Origin: Phymorhynchus buccinoides
Lineage: Eukaryota; Mollusca; Gastropoda; Neogastropoda; Raphitomidae
DNA: 64,000 bases
NCBI GenBank assembly: GCA_017654935.2
Contig: CM065710.1
Span: 29,178,197 to 29,242,196, forward strand
Reading direction: 5' to 3'
Shown here: in pieces, positions 45,051 to 56,456 of the stretch
Layout of the letters: each line of letters opens with the position of its first letter
Position numbering within the stretch: the stretch's first letter is position 1
Notes under the pieces: model-generated
Database searches by the model: none
What the model was told of the DNA's origin: nothing
The model's input: the letters and a program-made list of their open reading frames with translations, nothing else
Program-made: the position numbers and the translations under genes

Positions 45051-45193
45051 GTGTGTTGTGAACGTAGTGTGTGTGTGTGTGTAGTGTGGCGAAATGCAAA
45101 AAGAAGAGGATCCAAACTGTCACTGTGTGTGTGAACTGTGTGTGCTGTGACTGTGTGTGTGTGTGAGATTGCAAACTTTCCACTGCAAAAGTC

Positions 45194-45257
<64 letters not shown>

Positions 45258-45284
45258 TGCAAATGTCTTTCCATCCAAACTGTC

Positions 45285-45337
<53 letters not shown>

Positions 45338-45387
45338 CTGTGAGTGCAAATGTGTTTTCGATTTTATGTCTTTCCATTCAAACTGTC

Positions 45388-45435
<48 letters not shown>

Positions 45436-45480
45436 TGCAAATGTGTTTTCGATTTTATGTCTTTCCATTCAAACTGTCAC

Positions 45481-45513
<33 letters not shown>

Positions 45514-45560
45514 GTGTGTGCGTGTTGTGTGCGTGTGCATGTGCGCGCATGCATGTGTGA
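45051..45560. repeat. Composite (GT)n array with ~90-100 bp higher-order unit
   Basis: Long GT tracts alternate with AGTGCAAATGTGTTTTCGAT then TTTATGTCTTTCCATTCAAA and CTGTCAC. Four islands occur near 45160, 45256, 45341 and 45434, the last two virtually identical. Confidence 0.9.
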
Positions 45561-45848
45561 ATGGCACAGGGCCTAATCCGTTGTGATAATAAAGCATAAC
45601 AGACGTGCGTATAAGCGTTTGCATATACATATGAATGTATATAAATCATTATTGTGTACGAATATGTACATAATTATCTCTGTGCATTCATGCATGCTTG
45701 TGTGCGCGTGCGTGTGTATGTGCAAACGTGTGAGCATGCGCAAACGTGTGAGCGAGTGTGCATGTGTGTGTGCAAGCATGCACAAATGTGTGAGCATGTG
45801 CCCGCAGGTGCTTCCCAATGCCAGTGAAGGGTCTGTCCTGGCCGTCTC

Positions 45849-46059
45849 CAGACCTGTTTACTCCCTACACAAGTCTCGAGTAGTCTGGATAGCTGAAATG
45901 AGTAGTTTGGGTGTGAAAATGTGTAGTTCCTACTCATTAAACCATCAAACAGTGTTCACCGATCATGAGCAATTAGAGCATTTTTTTTTAATTTTGAAGA
46001 GTAGTAGAGGTCCACATTGAGTAGAATACTACTCGAAAAGAGTAGAGTAAACAGGTCTG
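45849..46059. mobile_element. TIR element family L (CAGACCTGTTTAC ends), copy 1, 6-bp TSD
   Basis: CAGACCTGTTTACTC and GAGTAAACAGGTCTG are perfect 15-bp inverted ends. CGTCTC is repeated exactly outside them (45843-45848, 46060-46065). The element is 211 bp and non-coding. Six-base duplications are reported for some hAT, Dada and IS3EU groups; CAG ends favour hAT-like. Confidence 0.9.
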
Positions 46060-46399
46060 CGTCTCCCTGAGTTTCCTCACAATATGCAGCAGTAAAAGTA
46101 AATTAATGCTAAAAAAAAAAGGGGGGGTCTATGCCTATCCACCCAAACACGCAAACAAAAAGCGTCCGCATCAAGCAAATATAATGAGATAAACCCCCTA
46201 AAATACAACCCAGCATGAAAGGTTAGTCAAAACTGCCCGTGATTAGAATAATAACCAACGCACCATAATGCCAACTTGAAAAAGGGTATAAAAAAAAAGA
46301 AAAAGAAAAAAAGGCTCACATGACATTATAAGTGGGAGAAAAAAAAGATAGCCCCCACCCCACCCCCAAGAAACATAAAATAATTATTATTTTGGTAAA

Positions 46400-46610
46400 G
46401 GTAAAGATGTGCCCCCCCCCCCCCCCCCCCCCCCCCGAAATTTTATTTTTCATAAAAAGCTATTTAGGAACATTTTCAGCTAATATACTAACCCTAACCC
46501 TAGCCCTAAACCTAACCCTACCCCCCACTATGAGCGATTTGTCACAGTTGTGCTTGCATAGGGTGGGGGGGGGTAGGGTTAGGGTTAGGGCTATCTGTTC
46601 ACATCTTGAC
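46400..46610. repeat. Poly-C run and inverted telomere-like motifs
   Basis: A C run lies at 46412-46436. CTAACCCTAACCCTAGCCCT at 46488 and GGGTAGGGTTAGGGTTAGGG at 46571 face each other around about 45 bp. These are interstitial. Confidence 0.8.
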
Positions 46611-46892
46611 CTTTGCCTTTTTTTAAAATACAAATCGAGAACTGCTTCATACAAACCTGAACAAAAAACAAAAATCACGGAATAAAGTTCCACAAAATGT
46701 TAATATGATAATATAAACACAATTTATTTTGTACTGCATGATGACAATGCTAACTGTAGTGCAGTATTTGAACTTCAAACTTCAACTTTGCCCCACATTT
46801 ATTTCTAACTGCAACATGCCTAAAAAGAAGAAGAATGAATCGCAACGCACGTTTCAATCAAAATCCTTCCATTCTCGTCTAGGCGTGGAACT

Positions 46893-47730
46893 ATCTAGCT
46901 TCTTCTTCTTCTTCCGCGTTCTCAGGCCATATGGCCATAATGGGTAAGGTACATATGTGTCTGGTTTTCAGTTTTCACTGGTCTCCCCGCCGTTTACAGC
47001 CGACACACTACGATTTCGGAGGAGCTCAAAGGAGAAAAATTATTTGGAAGATCTTTTTGGAAAAAGGCCTGCAGGAGAATGGGCCAATAAGTCAGAAAGA
47101 TAGTAGATGACAGAAAGCAAAGGGAAAAAGGCAGGAGGAGAATGGGGCCAATAAGTCAGAAAGATAGTAGATGACAGAAAGCAAAGGGAAAAGGCAGGAG
47201 GAGAATGGGGCCAATAAGTCAGAAAGATAGTAGATGACAGAAAGCAAAGGGAAAAAGGCAGGAGGAGAGGGGCCAATAAGTCAGAAAGATGTAGATGGAA
47301 AGCCAAAGGGAAAAGGCAGAGAAATGGGGCCATAGTAGATGACAGAAAGCAAAGGGAAAAGGCAGGAGGAGGGGCCAATAAGTCAGAAAGATAGTAGGAC
47401 AGAAAGCAAAGGGAAAAGGCAGAAAGATAGGGCCAATAGATGAGAGAGAAGTAAAGGACAGAAAAGGGAAAAAGGCAGGAGGAGAATGGGGCCAATAAGT
47501 CAGAAAGATAGTAGATGACAGAAAGCAAAGGGAAAAGGCAGGAGAATCAAAAAGAGAGTAGATGACAGAAAGCAGAGGCAGGAGTTAAGTCAGAAAGATA
47601 GTAGATGACAGAAAAAAGAAAAAAGGCAGAGTCCAAGAGAGTGGCAGATTAGAGGAAGTTACAAGCACAGAACATCCAGAAGGTGGGGGAACTATGTTTA
47701 CGAAAGACCCCCCCAGTATTCCCACGGGGA
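46893..47730 (-). repeat. Dispersed repeat family R, copy 8, internally expanded
   Basis: A normal R copy in inverse orientation has its CAGGAGAATGGGGCCAATAA...AGCAAAGGGAAAAGG segment (about 60-75 bp) repeated roughly eight to nine times between 47060 and 47610, with deletions. The 162-codon frame across the array is an artefact. Confidence 0.9.
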
Positions 47731-47841
47731 ACTATCTAGCTAAAACTAATACACTCAGGCAAAGAAGATGTAATGTTAGTAAGCGTAGACATTTTGAGTT
47801 GGGAACGCTCAAGTGCGAAATTGTAGAAAAAGCACAAACTT

Positions 47842-48112
47842 CTGTCTTCTTCTTCGACCACTCAGACAGTTTCCTGTCAATTAAGAGCGCAGATGCATCA
47901 TGCTGCTGTCATGCACCTAAGTAAGAAATAATAAGGCCCAGCACATCCGACTTCGGCTGGAGGAAATCATTGAAAATGGACCGGAAAGGCACAACGATAG
48001 TAGATGACAGCAAGCAAAGGGAAAAGGCAGATTAGAGGAAGTTACAAGCACAGAACTTCCAGAAGGTGGGGGGAACTATTTATACAAAAGACCCCCCGGT
48101 ATCCCCACGGGT
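47842..48112 (-). repeat. Family R chimera with a second short repeat
   Basis: 47842-47968 matches 34660-34790 (CAGACAGTTTCCTGTCAATT, GACTTCGGCTGGAGGAAAT). 47995-48112 is the R segment ATAGTAGATGACAG to GGTATCCCCACGGG. The two are joined without a gap. From 48113 to 48590 I see nothing. Confidence 0.7.
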
Positions 48113-48591
48113 GGAAAGTTCTGTCGAGACTTGTCTTCCCCCCTCTCCCAGTCATGCAGTTAGTCACTAAAGAAAACTAGGAGCTGCCACATTTTTAGTT
48201 TTTGTTTTTTCAAACTTGTTACGTTTCTGTTCAAACTTGGTCGTTTAGGACTATAAGATGTAAAATTTAAAAAATTAACGCATTTTTTGTTTTGTTTTAG
48301 TTGTTCCATATTTTCCTATTTGTACCGAGCGAAATGGTTTGTTGATTTAATTAATACAAGACATAAAAGAATTTGAATTGCATATTTGCGACCCAGCACC
48401 ACGAAAGGGACATTAAGTCGCTGGGCTAGTTTCTCACAACAGGCTTGCAAAGTAGATTTTTTAAAATTAATTTCGAGTTATGGGTATTTTCGTGCTCTCT
48501 AAGTCTAAGATCTTATCTTTCATATCCAGCAAGGATAACCTTTAACAGTTTAATATGGTATCTAAACATTCCAAAAAGTGCTTTAAAATTA

Positions 48592-49512
48592 CAGTGGAAC
48601 CTCCCTTATAAGACCTTAAAAAATCATCCAAAATAAGGGAGGGGTCTTCAAAGGGAGGTAGTTTCAATACTTACAAAGAAAGGCAATGTCTCAGAGAAGT
48701 AGGTGTTATGTGGGAGTGACAGACCTGCCTACCCCCAATTTCTTTTTTAGGCACTCCACGAAATAAAATTCCGTACTTTTTCTAAAAATTCCGTATTTTG
48801 CAAGGAGACCCCAAAACGGAACATTACAGAACATTAAACCGCCATGCGAAATGACGAAAAACACTCTATTTTGACCGATCTTAGAAGACATTAAGTTAAA
48901 AAATTTGCCGTATTAATTTTCCATTTACTGTACTGCAGTACTGGGGCTCAAAATCGTGTACAAAATACGGAAAAATTGTATGGATAGGCAGGCCTGGAGT
49001 GAGTCTTATAATGGGAGGCCTTATAAGGGAGGTAATTTCAATACTTACAAAGAGGGCAATGTCTCAGATAAGTAGGTCTAATGTGGGAGTCTTATAAGGG
49101 AGGGGTCATATAAGGGAGGTAATTTCAATACTTACAAAGAAGGGCAATGTCTCAGAGAAGTAGGTCTTATGTGGGAGGGAGTCTTATAAGGGAGGTCATT
49201 TCAATACTTATAAAGAAGGGCAATGTCTCAGATAAGGTCTTATGTGGGAGGGAGTCTTATAATGGGAGGTCTTTAAGGGAGGTAATTTCAATACTTACAA
49301 AGAAGGGCAATGTCTCGGAGAAGTAGGTCTTATGTGGGAGGGAGTCTTATAAGGGAGGTCATTTCAATACTTACAAAGAAGGGCAATGTCTCAGATAAGG
49401 TCTTATAATGGGAGGTCTTATAAGGGAGGTAATTTCAATACTTACAAAGAAGGGCAATGCCTCAGAGAAGTAGGTCTTATGTGGGAGGGAGTCTTATAAG
49501 GGAGGTTCACTG
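48592..49512 (+). mobile_element. pogo-like family T, copy 3, internally expanded and interrupted
   Basis: CAGTGGAACCTCCC at the left and GGGAGGTTCACTG at the right are flanked by TA. The inner ~85-160 bp block (GAGGTAATTTCAATACTTAC, GGGCAATGTCTC, GGTCTTATGTGGGAGGGAGT) is repeated about six times. A family L element interrupts it at 48720-48996. Confidence 0.85.
48720..48996. mobile_element. TIR element family L, copy 2, 6-bp TSD
   Basis: The ends are CAGACCTGCCTACCC and GGATAGGCAGGCCTG. GAGTGA flanks both sides (48714-48719, 48997-49002). The interior is AT-rich with AATTCCGTA motifs like those in copy 3. Confidence 0.85.
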
Positions 49513-50880
49513 TAGTAGGTTGATGCATTTTCTTGAAATAGTCTAGACTTAAGACTGTAATTTCTCAAAATGGCCGACAGTCGCCTTAATACCGACTTTA
49601 AATGCTCATAACTTTGCAACAAAAAAGGATACGAGAATGCTTTTGACATCATTAGAAAGAGATTTGTCTGAAGTTTCCAACTGTGCCATTCTCTCAGAAC
49701 GGTCATTTTGACACTTAATGTCCCTTTCATGGTGCTGGGTCATATTTAGTTACTCCTTTTGCTGTTTTTCCCTGCAAGTCAGTCATTTAAGAATACACAA
49801 CGCATACAAACAGAAATTGCACTTGCAGTTATTCCCAGTCCTTGTCTAAACAATTCTGATCTATTGTGTTAATTTTCTTTCACCTGGTAAACCGTAAAAA
49901 AAATGTATCAAAAAATCCAAATACAATCTATCCCAGGGAGAAGGGGTGAATTCTGAAATACGTACATACATACATAGATCACACTGCACTACTGGCTCTC
50001 TTCTTCTGAATCCTGTTGTCAAGAGACGATCCAATAGAATGTACTTGAGAATATAAATGACCACTGGGACCAGTTAAGGCACAAAAAACACTCAATGTCT
50101 TTTTTTAATTTTTTTTACAGCAAATAGTTATAAATAAAAATCGGACAAACGCAAGACAAGCATGATATGCAATGGAGATAGGACGAGCAAAAAACCAAAA
50201 TAACCCCCAAAAAACGATTTCAAAAGAGGATGATTGTAAATGACCACAAACTCCGTTCACACCCATTTTTAAGGGTCTGAAACTGAAAGTCTGTTTAACT
50301 CAATGGAGTCATATCGGAGACGTCATTCCGACACTCACGGGTGCAACTCCCCCAAATGAAAAAAACCTAAAAGGCTGGGGTCCAGGGACCCATGGCCCCG
50401 GTAGGGTACAGGGGCAGAGCCCCGTCGGACGATTCAGGGGGGCAACTTAAGATAGAGATATAATAAGACAGACTGTTAAAATGATAGACAGAGACAGTTT
50501 GAGTCTGATAAGCCTTGTAAAATTATTACATTGCCTTTGTAAACTTCCAAGTTAGAACAACTAGACTAAGTTAAAAACGCCCCAAATCGATTGTGGTAAA
50601 ACGTTTTTTGGGATGAATGAAAAAACCCTGAAGTTCAGTATCTGGTAAAATAAAAAATACTGAAATCAGTATACAAATTAAAGAGTAGCACACATGGACA
50701 CTGTTCCCATCTTTGGAGTCTTCTGAGTGAAGATTATGCTCAGCAACAAAGGCAAAAACCCTCTGCTATCACAGACAAATCCTCTTCAATCCTCGAAAAA
50801 ATTTGGAAACCCCCCGACAATTCTGAAGCCTGAAGGATCGAACGAACCAATGAAGATGGAAGCAGCAGACAGCATGAAAT
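49513..50880. other. Intergenic sequence, no gene recognised
   Basis: This is mixed sequence. GGGGTCCAGGGACCCATGGC and CAGGGGCAGAGCCCCGTCGG (50379-50430) resemble the GGCAGGGGTCCAGGGG segment at 61309 and may be another repeat family. Confidence 0.5.
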
Positions 50881-50885
50881 GCCGA

Positions 50886-51290
50886 AAGACAGACAATGGG
50901 GCGAAGAAGAAGCGTTCCATGCACACGGACAGACACAGAAGACAGAACGACAGAGCAATTCGCGAAACACACAGACACACAAACACAGACAACTGGGACA
51001 AAACTGACAAGACGGAGAGACAGACAAAGCTATTCCGCTACACAGACAGACAATGGGGGCGAAGAAGAAGCGTTCCATGCACACGGACAGACACAGAGCA
51101 ATTCGCGAAACACACAGACAACTGGGACAAACAAAGCTCGGGACACAGACAACACGCGACAAAAACTGACAAAGACGGAGAGACAGACAAAGCTATTCCG
51201 CTACGCAGACAGACAATAAACGATAGAGCGAATCTCACCAAACGCAGACAGACAAAGCATTCCGTTACACAGACAGACCCGCCTTGGCAT
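50886..51290. repeat. ~150-bp tandem repeat (CAGACA-rich)
   Basis: Blocks GGGCGAAGAAGAAGCGTTCC, AGAGCAATTCGCGAAACACA and CAGACAAAGCTATTCCGCTA each occur two or three times in the same order. The 198-codon frame starting at 50727 runs through it and is low complexity (Thr, Asp, Arg-rich). Confidence 0.8.
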
Positions 51291-51294
51291 AAGG

Positions 51295-51572
51295 CTGTGG
51301 TCAGGCCAACCGACATAAGCTAGAACACCAAGGCTACATCAAAATGATGTTATCTTCTGCATAGCTATGCGGGGATTGTCTTTAGCCATGGCAAGCTCCA
51401 GGTGTAACATCATCATCTCCGAAGTCGGAGTGTGGCTGCCCAATGTGGCGGGGTAATCAAAAACGGTCGCTAAACACGTAGCGTTCTCATCCCTACCCGG
51501 TACGTTTGTACCGTAGCATTCAAGCGCTTCGGCTGTTGGGATGATCCCTGGAGTCTTTAAGCCAGGGTACAA
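51295..51572 (+). repeat. Dispersed repeat family D, copy 4
   Basis: The copy runs from AAGGCTGTGGTCAGGCCAAC to CTTTAAGCCAGGGTACAACA, with the landmark blocks in order and a short (CAA)n tail. Confidence 0.85.
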
Positions 51573-52027
51573 CAACAACAACGTAGACAGACAATGAACG
51601 GTAGAGCGATTCATGAAACATAGACAGCTACGAAACATTGCATACGCGCACAAATAGAGACACAAATGGACAACAAAGCATTTCACGAAACGCAGACGCA
51701 GCCATGCCACAAAACAATGCACACACGTTCAGACAATCACTGAATCAGGCATGGTACTGGAGAGAAAGAAAGCATTCACAGCCTAGCACCCTGCCATGTG
51801 TTTACCGTCTATTTTCAGAGCTTAAGTCAGTGATTTCCCCCCCCGTTAAAGCGACGCATGCGCCCTTGAAAAAAATAGTTACCACCCCCCCACCCCCAAA
51901 CTTCGTCGGTTGAGATGCAATGGACAACCCCCAAGAACACCAAAAAATACATGGCGGGCCACAAGAGTTAAACTAAAAAACTCTCCAAAGTTCCGCACGT
52001 TCACTTTTCCCCCGAATTCAGCCAAAA

Positions 52028-52142
52028 GGGCATTTGCCACGAGTGTTCGTTCTCAAATACTAATTTGCCCGCTGCTCGTTCTGCCTGAGTTACGCCAACC
52101 TTTCAGTGAAATTCAAGGTCGCCGCCACGTGGCCGATACCCT
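52028..52142 (-). mobile_element. MITE family I, uninterrupted copy
   Basis: GGGCATTTGCCACGAGTGTT and the rest match the two halves at 24464-24511 and 24713-24834. It shows what that locus looked like before the SINE inserted. Confidence 0.75.
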
Positions 52143-52938
52143 ACTCCCCGAAATAGTACCACGCATGGACAGTGGAACACACGTTAATTCGACAAAAAAC
52201 GCAGACACGGGCCGACACAAAGCGTTCATTCAACACGGGACAACTTTACGACATTCCAGGACTGCGTTTTGAAGGGGAGTTACCTGCCTTGTCACTGCAA
52301 AAAGGAGAAGAAAAAAAAAAAAGCGAAAAAAAACCCCAAACCCAGCAGAGTCAGTCAATAAATTACATAAAAAAATATTCATCAGCAAGGGATATCGCAA
52401 GCACAAATCAAAGGAAGGAAAATGTGAATAAAAGGAGGCTTGGCAGGTTTTTTTTCTTTCTTTTTTTCCTGAGATGTACACAGCAATCGCTCATCTTGTG
52501 CACAAATGTATCAGGACCTATACTAAAAATTGTGCAACAACACCACGAAAAAATACAAACCGTTGATCAAAATTAGGAAAGCTTCCGGAAACCAGTCATT
52601 TCGACACAGAGCAATCTACTACCATAGGGAATTTTGAAATGGGCCAATCACGGCCTTTCTGAATAAATAATCTCCGGTCTTCACTCTACAATAGGGAATT
52701 GTGTTGTGCTGTATTTTGTGTGTGCGAAATAGCATTTGTTATAACAACAACAACAACATACAGTATTTATACGGCGATGAATCTTGATATAAATCAAATC
52801 AAAGCGCACACACACGTTAGCATTCAAAGCGCATTCAAACACAAACGCAATACAAAGCGAACACACACGGATAACATAAATGGAATATAGCAGAAACAGA
52901 CATAATGGCAAGAGAGAGAAGAGAAAGAGAGAGGAGCT
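52143..52938. other. Intergenic sequence, partly LINE 3' flank
   Basis: An A-rich stretch lies at 52304-52345. The part from about 52690 to 52938 may be the 3' UTR of the minus-strand LINE that follows. No separate gene was seen. Confidence 0.5.
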
Positions 52939-53416
52939 TTAATGACGGGTGAACAGGTGGGTTTTGAGGTTAGCTTTGAAAGCAGAGAGTCGGTCGCTGA
53001 CGGAGGGAGAGAGGAAGTTTGTTCCAGGAGGTCGGTCCTGAGACAGCAAAAGAGCGCCGACCAACAGTTGAAAGCTTATACCTAGGGATCTGGAGAGAAA
53101 GAGGGTCAGAAACTGAACGTAAAGTGCGAGCTGGTGTATAGATGGAAATATTGTCGCAGAGGTAAGATGGAGCAGCTATATGAATAGATTTATAGCAAAG
53201 TGTGTTTAATTTATACTCAATTCTGTCTGCGACAGGAAGCCAGTGCAAAGAACGCAGAAGAGGGCTAACATGATCAAACTTTTTTTTCCTAAGGACAAGA
53301 CGAGCAGCTGTGTTTTGAATACGCTGGAGACAAGATAGAGAAGAGACTGATAGGCCAGAAAGGAGAGCATTACAGTAGTCAATACGAGATAGGATGAGGG
53401 AAGTAACAAGCTTTGC
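52939..53416 (-). pseudogene. CR1/L2-type LINE reverse transcriptase, C-terminal part
   Basis: One open minus-strand frame encodes about 158 residues to a TAA at 52939-52941. It reads SLILSRIDYCNALLSGL, LQRIQNTAARLVL, HVSPLLRSLHWLPVADRIEY, APSYLCDNIS, RSFAVSGPTSWNKLPLSLR and FKANLKTHLFTR, the characteristic C-terminal series of CR1/L2 reverse transcriptases. The reading frame is intact to the stop. Upstream it is broken exactly at the insertion point of the family L element, and the preceding part continues at 54236. The endonuclease and catalytic domains are not in the window. Confidence 0.9.
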
Positions 53417-54229
53417 CAGACCTGTTTACCCTTATAATGAAAAACCCGGAATTTGCCACACACAAAAACGGAATTTGAGAACAAAAACCGGAATTCACAT
53501 GATCTGTACACGACTCGCGATAAAGCGGTTTCTTGTTCTTCTCCTTTCTGCGAACATTGGCGTCGATTTTCAATATTGTGATGATTTCTTAGCTCAATTT
53601 TGCCAGAAAAGTTTTATTAGTAAATTCAGTCACTAATTCTTAGTCAATTTTAGTATAAAACAAGCTGGAAAAAGCAAAATACCTGGAAATGTCCACGATG
53701 GGACAGAGAAAAATCACTCGGCCACGGATCGGCGGATGCCAAGTTGCAACTCGGCGCCATCGCGATCAATTTTGACTTAATTTTCCGTTGAAAACTTCAA
53801 AATTCTCACATCATCGTATTTTCCAGTGATAATATAATCTAAATTGACTCATTTCAAGCCCTAATTACAATCTCTACCATTAAAAAACTGCCTGGAAAGC
53901 TCTTCGAATCGACAGTAAAAGTCTGGCCGCCATTTGCTCAGTCCCGAAATATATTGACCAAAATAAAAACATTATTTCAGCCCTTTAACCAATGAAAATG
54001 CAGCATTTAATGCATGTGACGTCAAGCACAACCCCTTTTATGATGACGTAGCGTGTTAGGTACACGTTTCGGTCAACCCTTGAGTCTTTTCCTACGAACG
54101 GAAACAAATAATAGATGGTTTTTCGAAATCCCGGAATTTTCAGCGTTCACCCGGAATTTACTATTTTACCCGGAATTTTAGCAAATTTCTGGAATAATTC
54201 CGGCTAAACCGGAATGGTAAACAGGTCTG
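53417..54229. mobile_element. TIR element family L, copy 3 (813 bp), inserted in the LINE
   Basis: CAGACCTGTTTACC and GGTAAACAGGTCTG are perfect inverted ends, and CTTTGC is duplicated at 53411-53416 and 54230-54235. AACCCGGAATTTGCC-type and CCGGAATTT motifs recur near both ends. The interior 53750-53940 is related to 60765-60965. No transposase frame is evident, so it is probably non-autonomous. Confidence 0.9.
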
Positions 54230-54235
54230 CTTTGC

Positions 54236-54376
54236 TGTGGATTCATCTGAGAGGTATTTACGAATATAGCCAATGCAACGAATTTGATAGTAGCAAGACT
54301 GACAGGTCTGAGTCAGGAAACTCTGCATGGAAAGAGTATTGTCCAACACATAGAACAACACATACACATGTAACAT
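54236..54376 (-). pseudogene. CR1/L2-type LINE reverse transcriptase, segment upstream of the insertion
   Basis: The minus strand reads LDNTLSMQSFLTQTCQSCYY then QIRCIGYIRKYLSDESTAK, the region that normally precedes SRLDYCN in L2/CR1 enzymes. It ends at the duplicated 6-bp target, after which the family L element starts. Further upstream domains are missing. Confidence 0.85.
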
Positions 54377-54457
54377 ATTTGGGGTTAGATTTCTACCATA
54401 ATCTATATAATCTTACAGTGCTGCACGTGTTTTGCGTTTATTTGTGTGTGTGAAATA

Positions 54458-55222
54458 CAGTATTTTACGGACTATACGGCGATACTTTGTCCCCCAGACC
54501 GAGAGCTCTGTGCCTTGTAGTGTGACTAATCAAATAGATATCATTATGAAAGGAAGCGTAGAACACAGCCCTGTCATGCAGTCTCAGAACGATAGAGAAC
54601 TCCATAGCATCATCATCATCATCGTTATCATCGGCCTCATTTTCCATCAATCACTAAAAAGAAAAAAATGTCTCAAATTCTGTGGCTTTGCATGCCCTGC
54701 TCTCATGGTGACCTCAGTTTCGGTTTCCAATCCAGTCTGTGCCTTGGTGCGTTCGGGTCAAAGTCATGGGGATCAGTGTGTTCTGGGGAGCTGTCGGTGG
54801 ACGGTCGTGGTGGCGCCCTCGGAGGAGGACCTCACTCACGCTGGCTCCGCGACTAAGATAACAGTGTCGTCAGTAGGGGGCTTAGTAGATGGTGTCCTGA
54901 ACAGGCTCCACTGAACTCCACCGAAGCGACTCAGCAGCAGTGCAGTGTCTCCTCGGTTGGTTGCCTCTTGATGGCCTAACATAGATTTGCTCCCCTTGGA
55001 CTGCTGGTCTTGGATTCTGCGACCTGAACAAGCCGGGGTGTAGCTGCGAATTGGGACTCGGAACGAGCGGCGTGGGAGCAACGCCACTGTACGGCCCAGA
55101 AGATGGGACAGCAAAAAAGAAAGAAAAAAAAAGTAAGAAACTTAAAACGAAATCTGCATTTTGTGCAAAATTTGAGGCTGCGCTTTATTATCAGGTGCGC
55201 CTTGTAGTCCATTTAATACGGT
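54458..55222. mobile_element. TIR element with GGACTA(C/T)AAGGCG-type ends
   Basis: TACAGTATTTTACGGACTAT then ACGGCGA at the left pairs imperfectly with GCGCCTTGTAGTCCATTTAA then TACGGTA at the right. The interior 54720-55090 includes GTCGTCAGTAGGGGGCTTAG and other sequence that looks like an older repeat. No transposase was recognised. Confidence 0.65.
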
Positions 55223-55841
55223 AGTATTTTATTTTTGTAACAACACATAACTTTTTTTGTGTGGTGAGATTATAATCATATAAGACAATTATACAAGCTA
55301 TTGGCCACTGCAACTAGGGTTATCAACACCCTTGACAACGAAGAGCTAAGCCCTTGTTGGTCAGTATCCAAAAGGGCATTAACTCTTGCAAAAGGCGGCC
55401 ATTCAGTGGCCTCAAGTATGGTTACTGGCGAGAGTTACGCCCTTGTTTGGTCAGTACTCAAGCATCTACTAAGGGCATTCACTCTAGCAAAAGGTGGCCG
55501 TTGCGGTGGCCAACATACAGCGCCGCACAAACGGTTTGTAAAAAGGGAGATAGTTACGCAAAATGCAATCTACCGTAAAGAAAACCCCAAAAAACCCAAC
55601 AGATTGAGATGATGTAATACATGTACATCAAATTAAAAAACAAAAAAAGTTTACACAAAAAAAGACTAAACATTTGATGCCAAGGACGTACATTGACACT
55701 TTCAAAATTGGTGAAGTTTAGTTTTAAAAACATACTCCTGTTCTCATGTAACTGGGTGTAAAGACAACGTTGTGCTTAACATGACTGTGGTGTTAATCAA
55801 AAACGATCAGAAATCAAAAGTTTTAGTCATTCGTTGGTGAA
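55223..55841. other. Intergenic sequence with a short tandem duplication
   Basis: CTTGCAAAAGGCGGCCATTC (55385) and TCTAGCAAAAGGTGGCCGTT (55483) mark a diverged ~95-bp duplication. No gene was recognised. Confidence 0.5.
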
Positions 55842-55845
55842 ATAA

Positions 55846-56221
55846 AGGTGCACCCTGGCGGATTAGTTTTTTTTGCAAGAAACACGTCGAGATCACCAGG
55901 AAAACACCCTTTACAGAGATCGCAACACTCACTTTGCTCTGGTTTCCTAGAAATCAAACCGTCAAATCGGCGATTCCTCCTTGGCGGAGGTGCTGGGAGT
56001 CATAACCCCCTTTTTTTTTACTCTGCAAAGACTAAAAAGCTTCAACCACACCGAGTGTCCTCCACCCACCCCATCCAAAATGGCTTCTCTCTCTGGCATT
56101 CTCTCTGGCGTTTGATTTCTAGGAAACCAGAGCAAAGTGAGTGTTCCGATCCCTGGAAAAGGCCGTCTCTCTGGTGACCTCGACGTGCTGCTTGCAAAAA
56201 CTTATCCGTCAGGGTCCACCT
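55846..56221. mobile_element. TTAA-flanked TIR element family K, copy 2
   Basis: The arms match copy 1: CACCCTGGCGGATTAGTTTT / AAAACTTATCCGTCAGGGTC and CACTCACTTTGCTCTGGTTT / AAACCAGAGCAAAGTGAGTG. The right flank is TTAA and the left ATAA. The interior differs from copy 1. Confidence 0.85.
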
Positions 56222-56225
56222 TTAA

Positions 56226-56456
56226 CCCTTTCAACGCTAGCCATTCCTCAGTCAAAATTTACCATTAAACTTACCCGGGTAGAGAAAAGATTTCGTCTGG
56301 AATATTGGGGATTACTCTGCGGCGTGCATAAAATAGGGCCTGTCCTTAACTCCCAAAATTAAGAACATAAGGTCACTGGATACCAGACTGATGCCTTTCA
56401 GTGACATGGGTGTCAAATCATTGTGGTGCCAAGAGGCGACAGTGGCGATGAAAGGG
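56226..56456 (+). mobile_element. piggyBac-like MITE family P, copy 3, sharing TTAA with family K copy 2
   Basis: CCCTTTCAACGC and GCGATGAAAGGG are the ends. The TTAA at 56222-56225 is shared with the preceding element, so one element inserted at the other's edge. Confidence 0.85.

Noticed and set aside
46488..46592. Chromosome end (telomere)
   Set aside because: Only a few degenerate TTAGGG units lie in opposed orientation, embedded in unrelated sequence.
50727..51323. 198-codon plus-strand gene
   Set aside because: Low-complexity reading of a CAGACA-rich tandem repeat.
51339..51722. 127-codon minus-strand gene
   Set aside because: Most of it is a reading of repeat family D, which recurs elsewhere with the frame broken.
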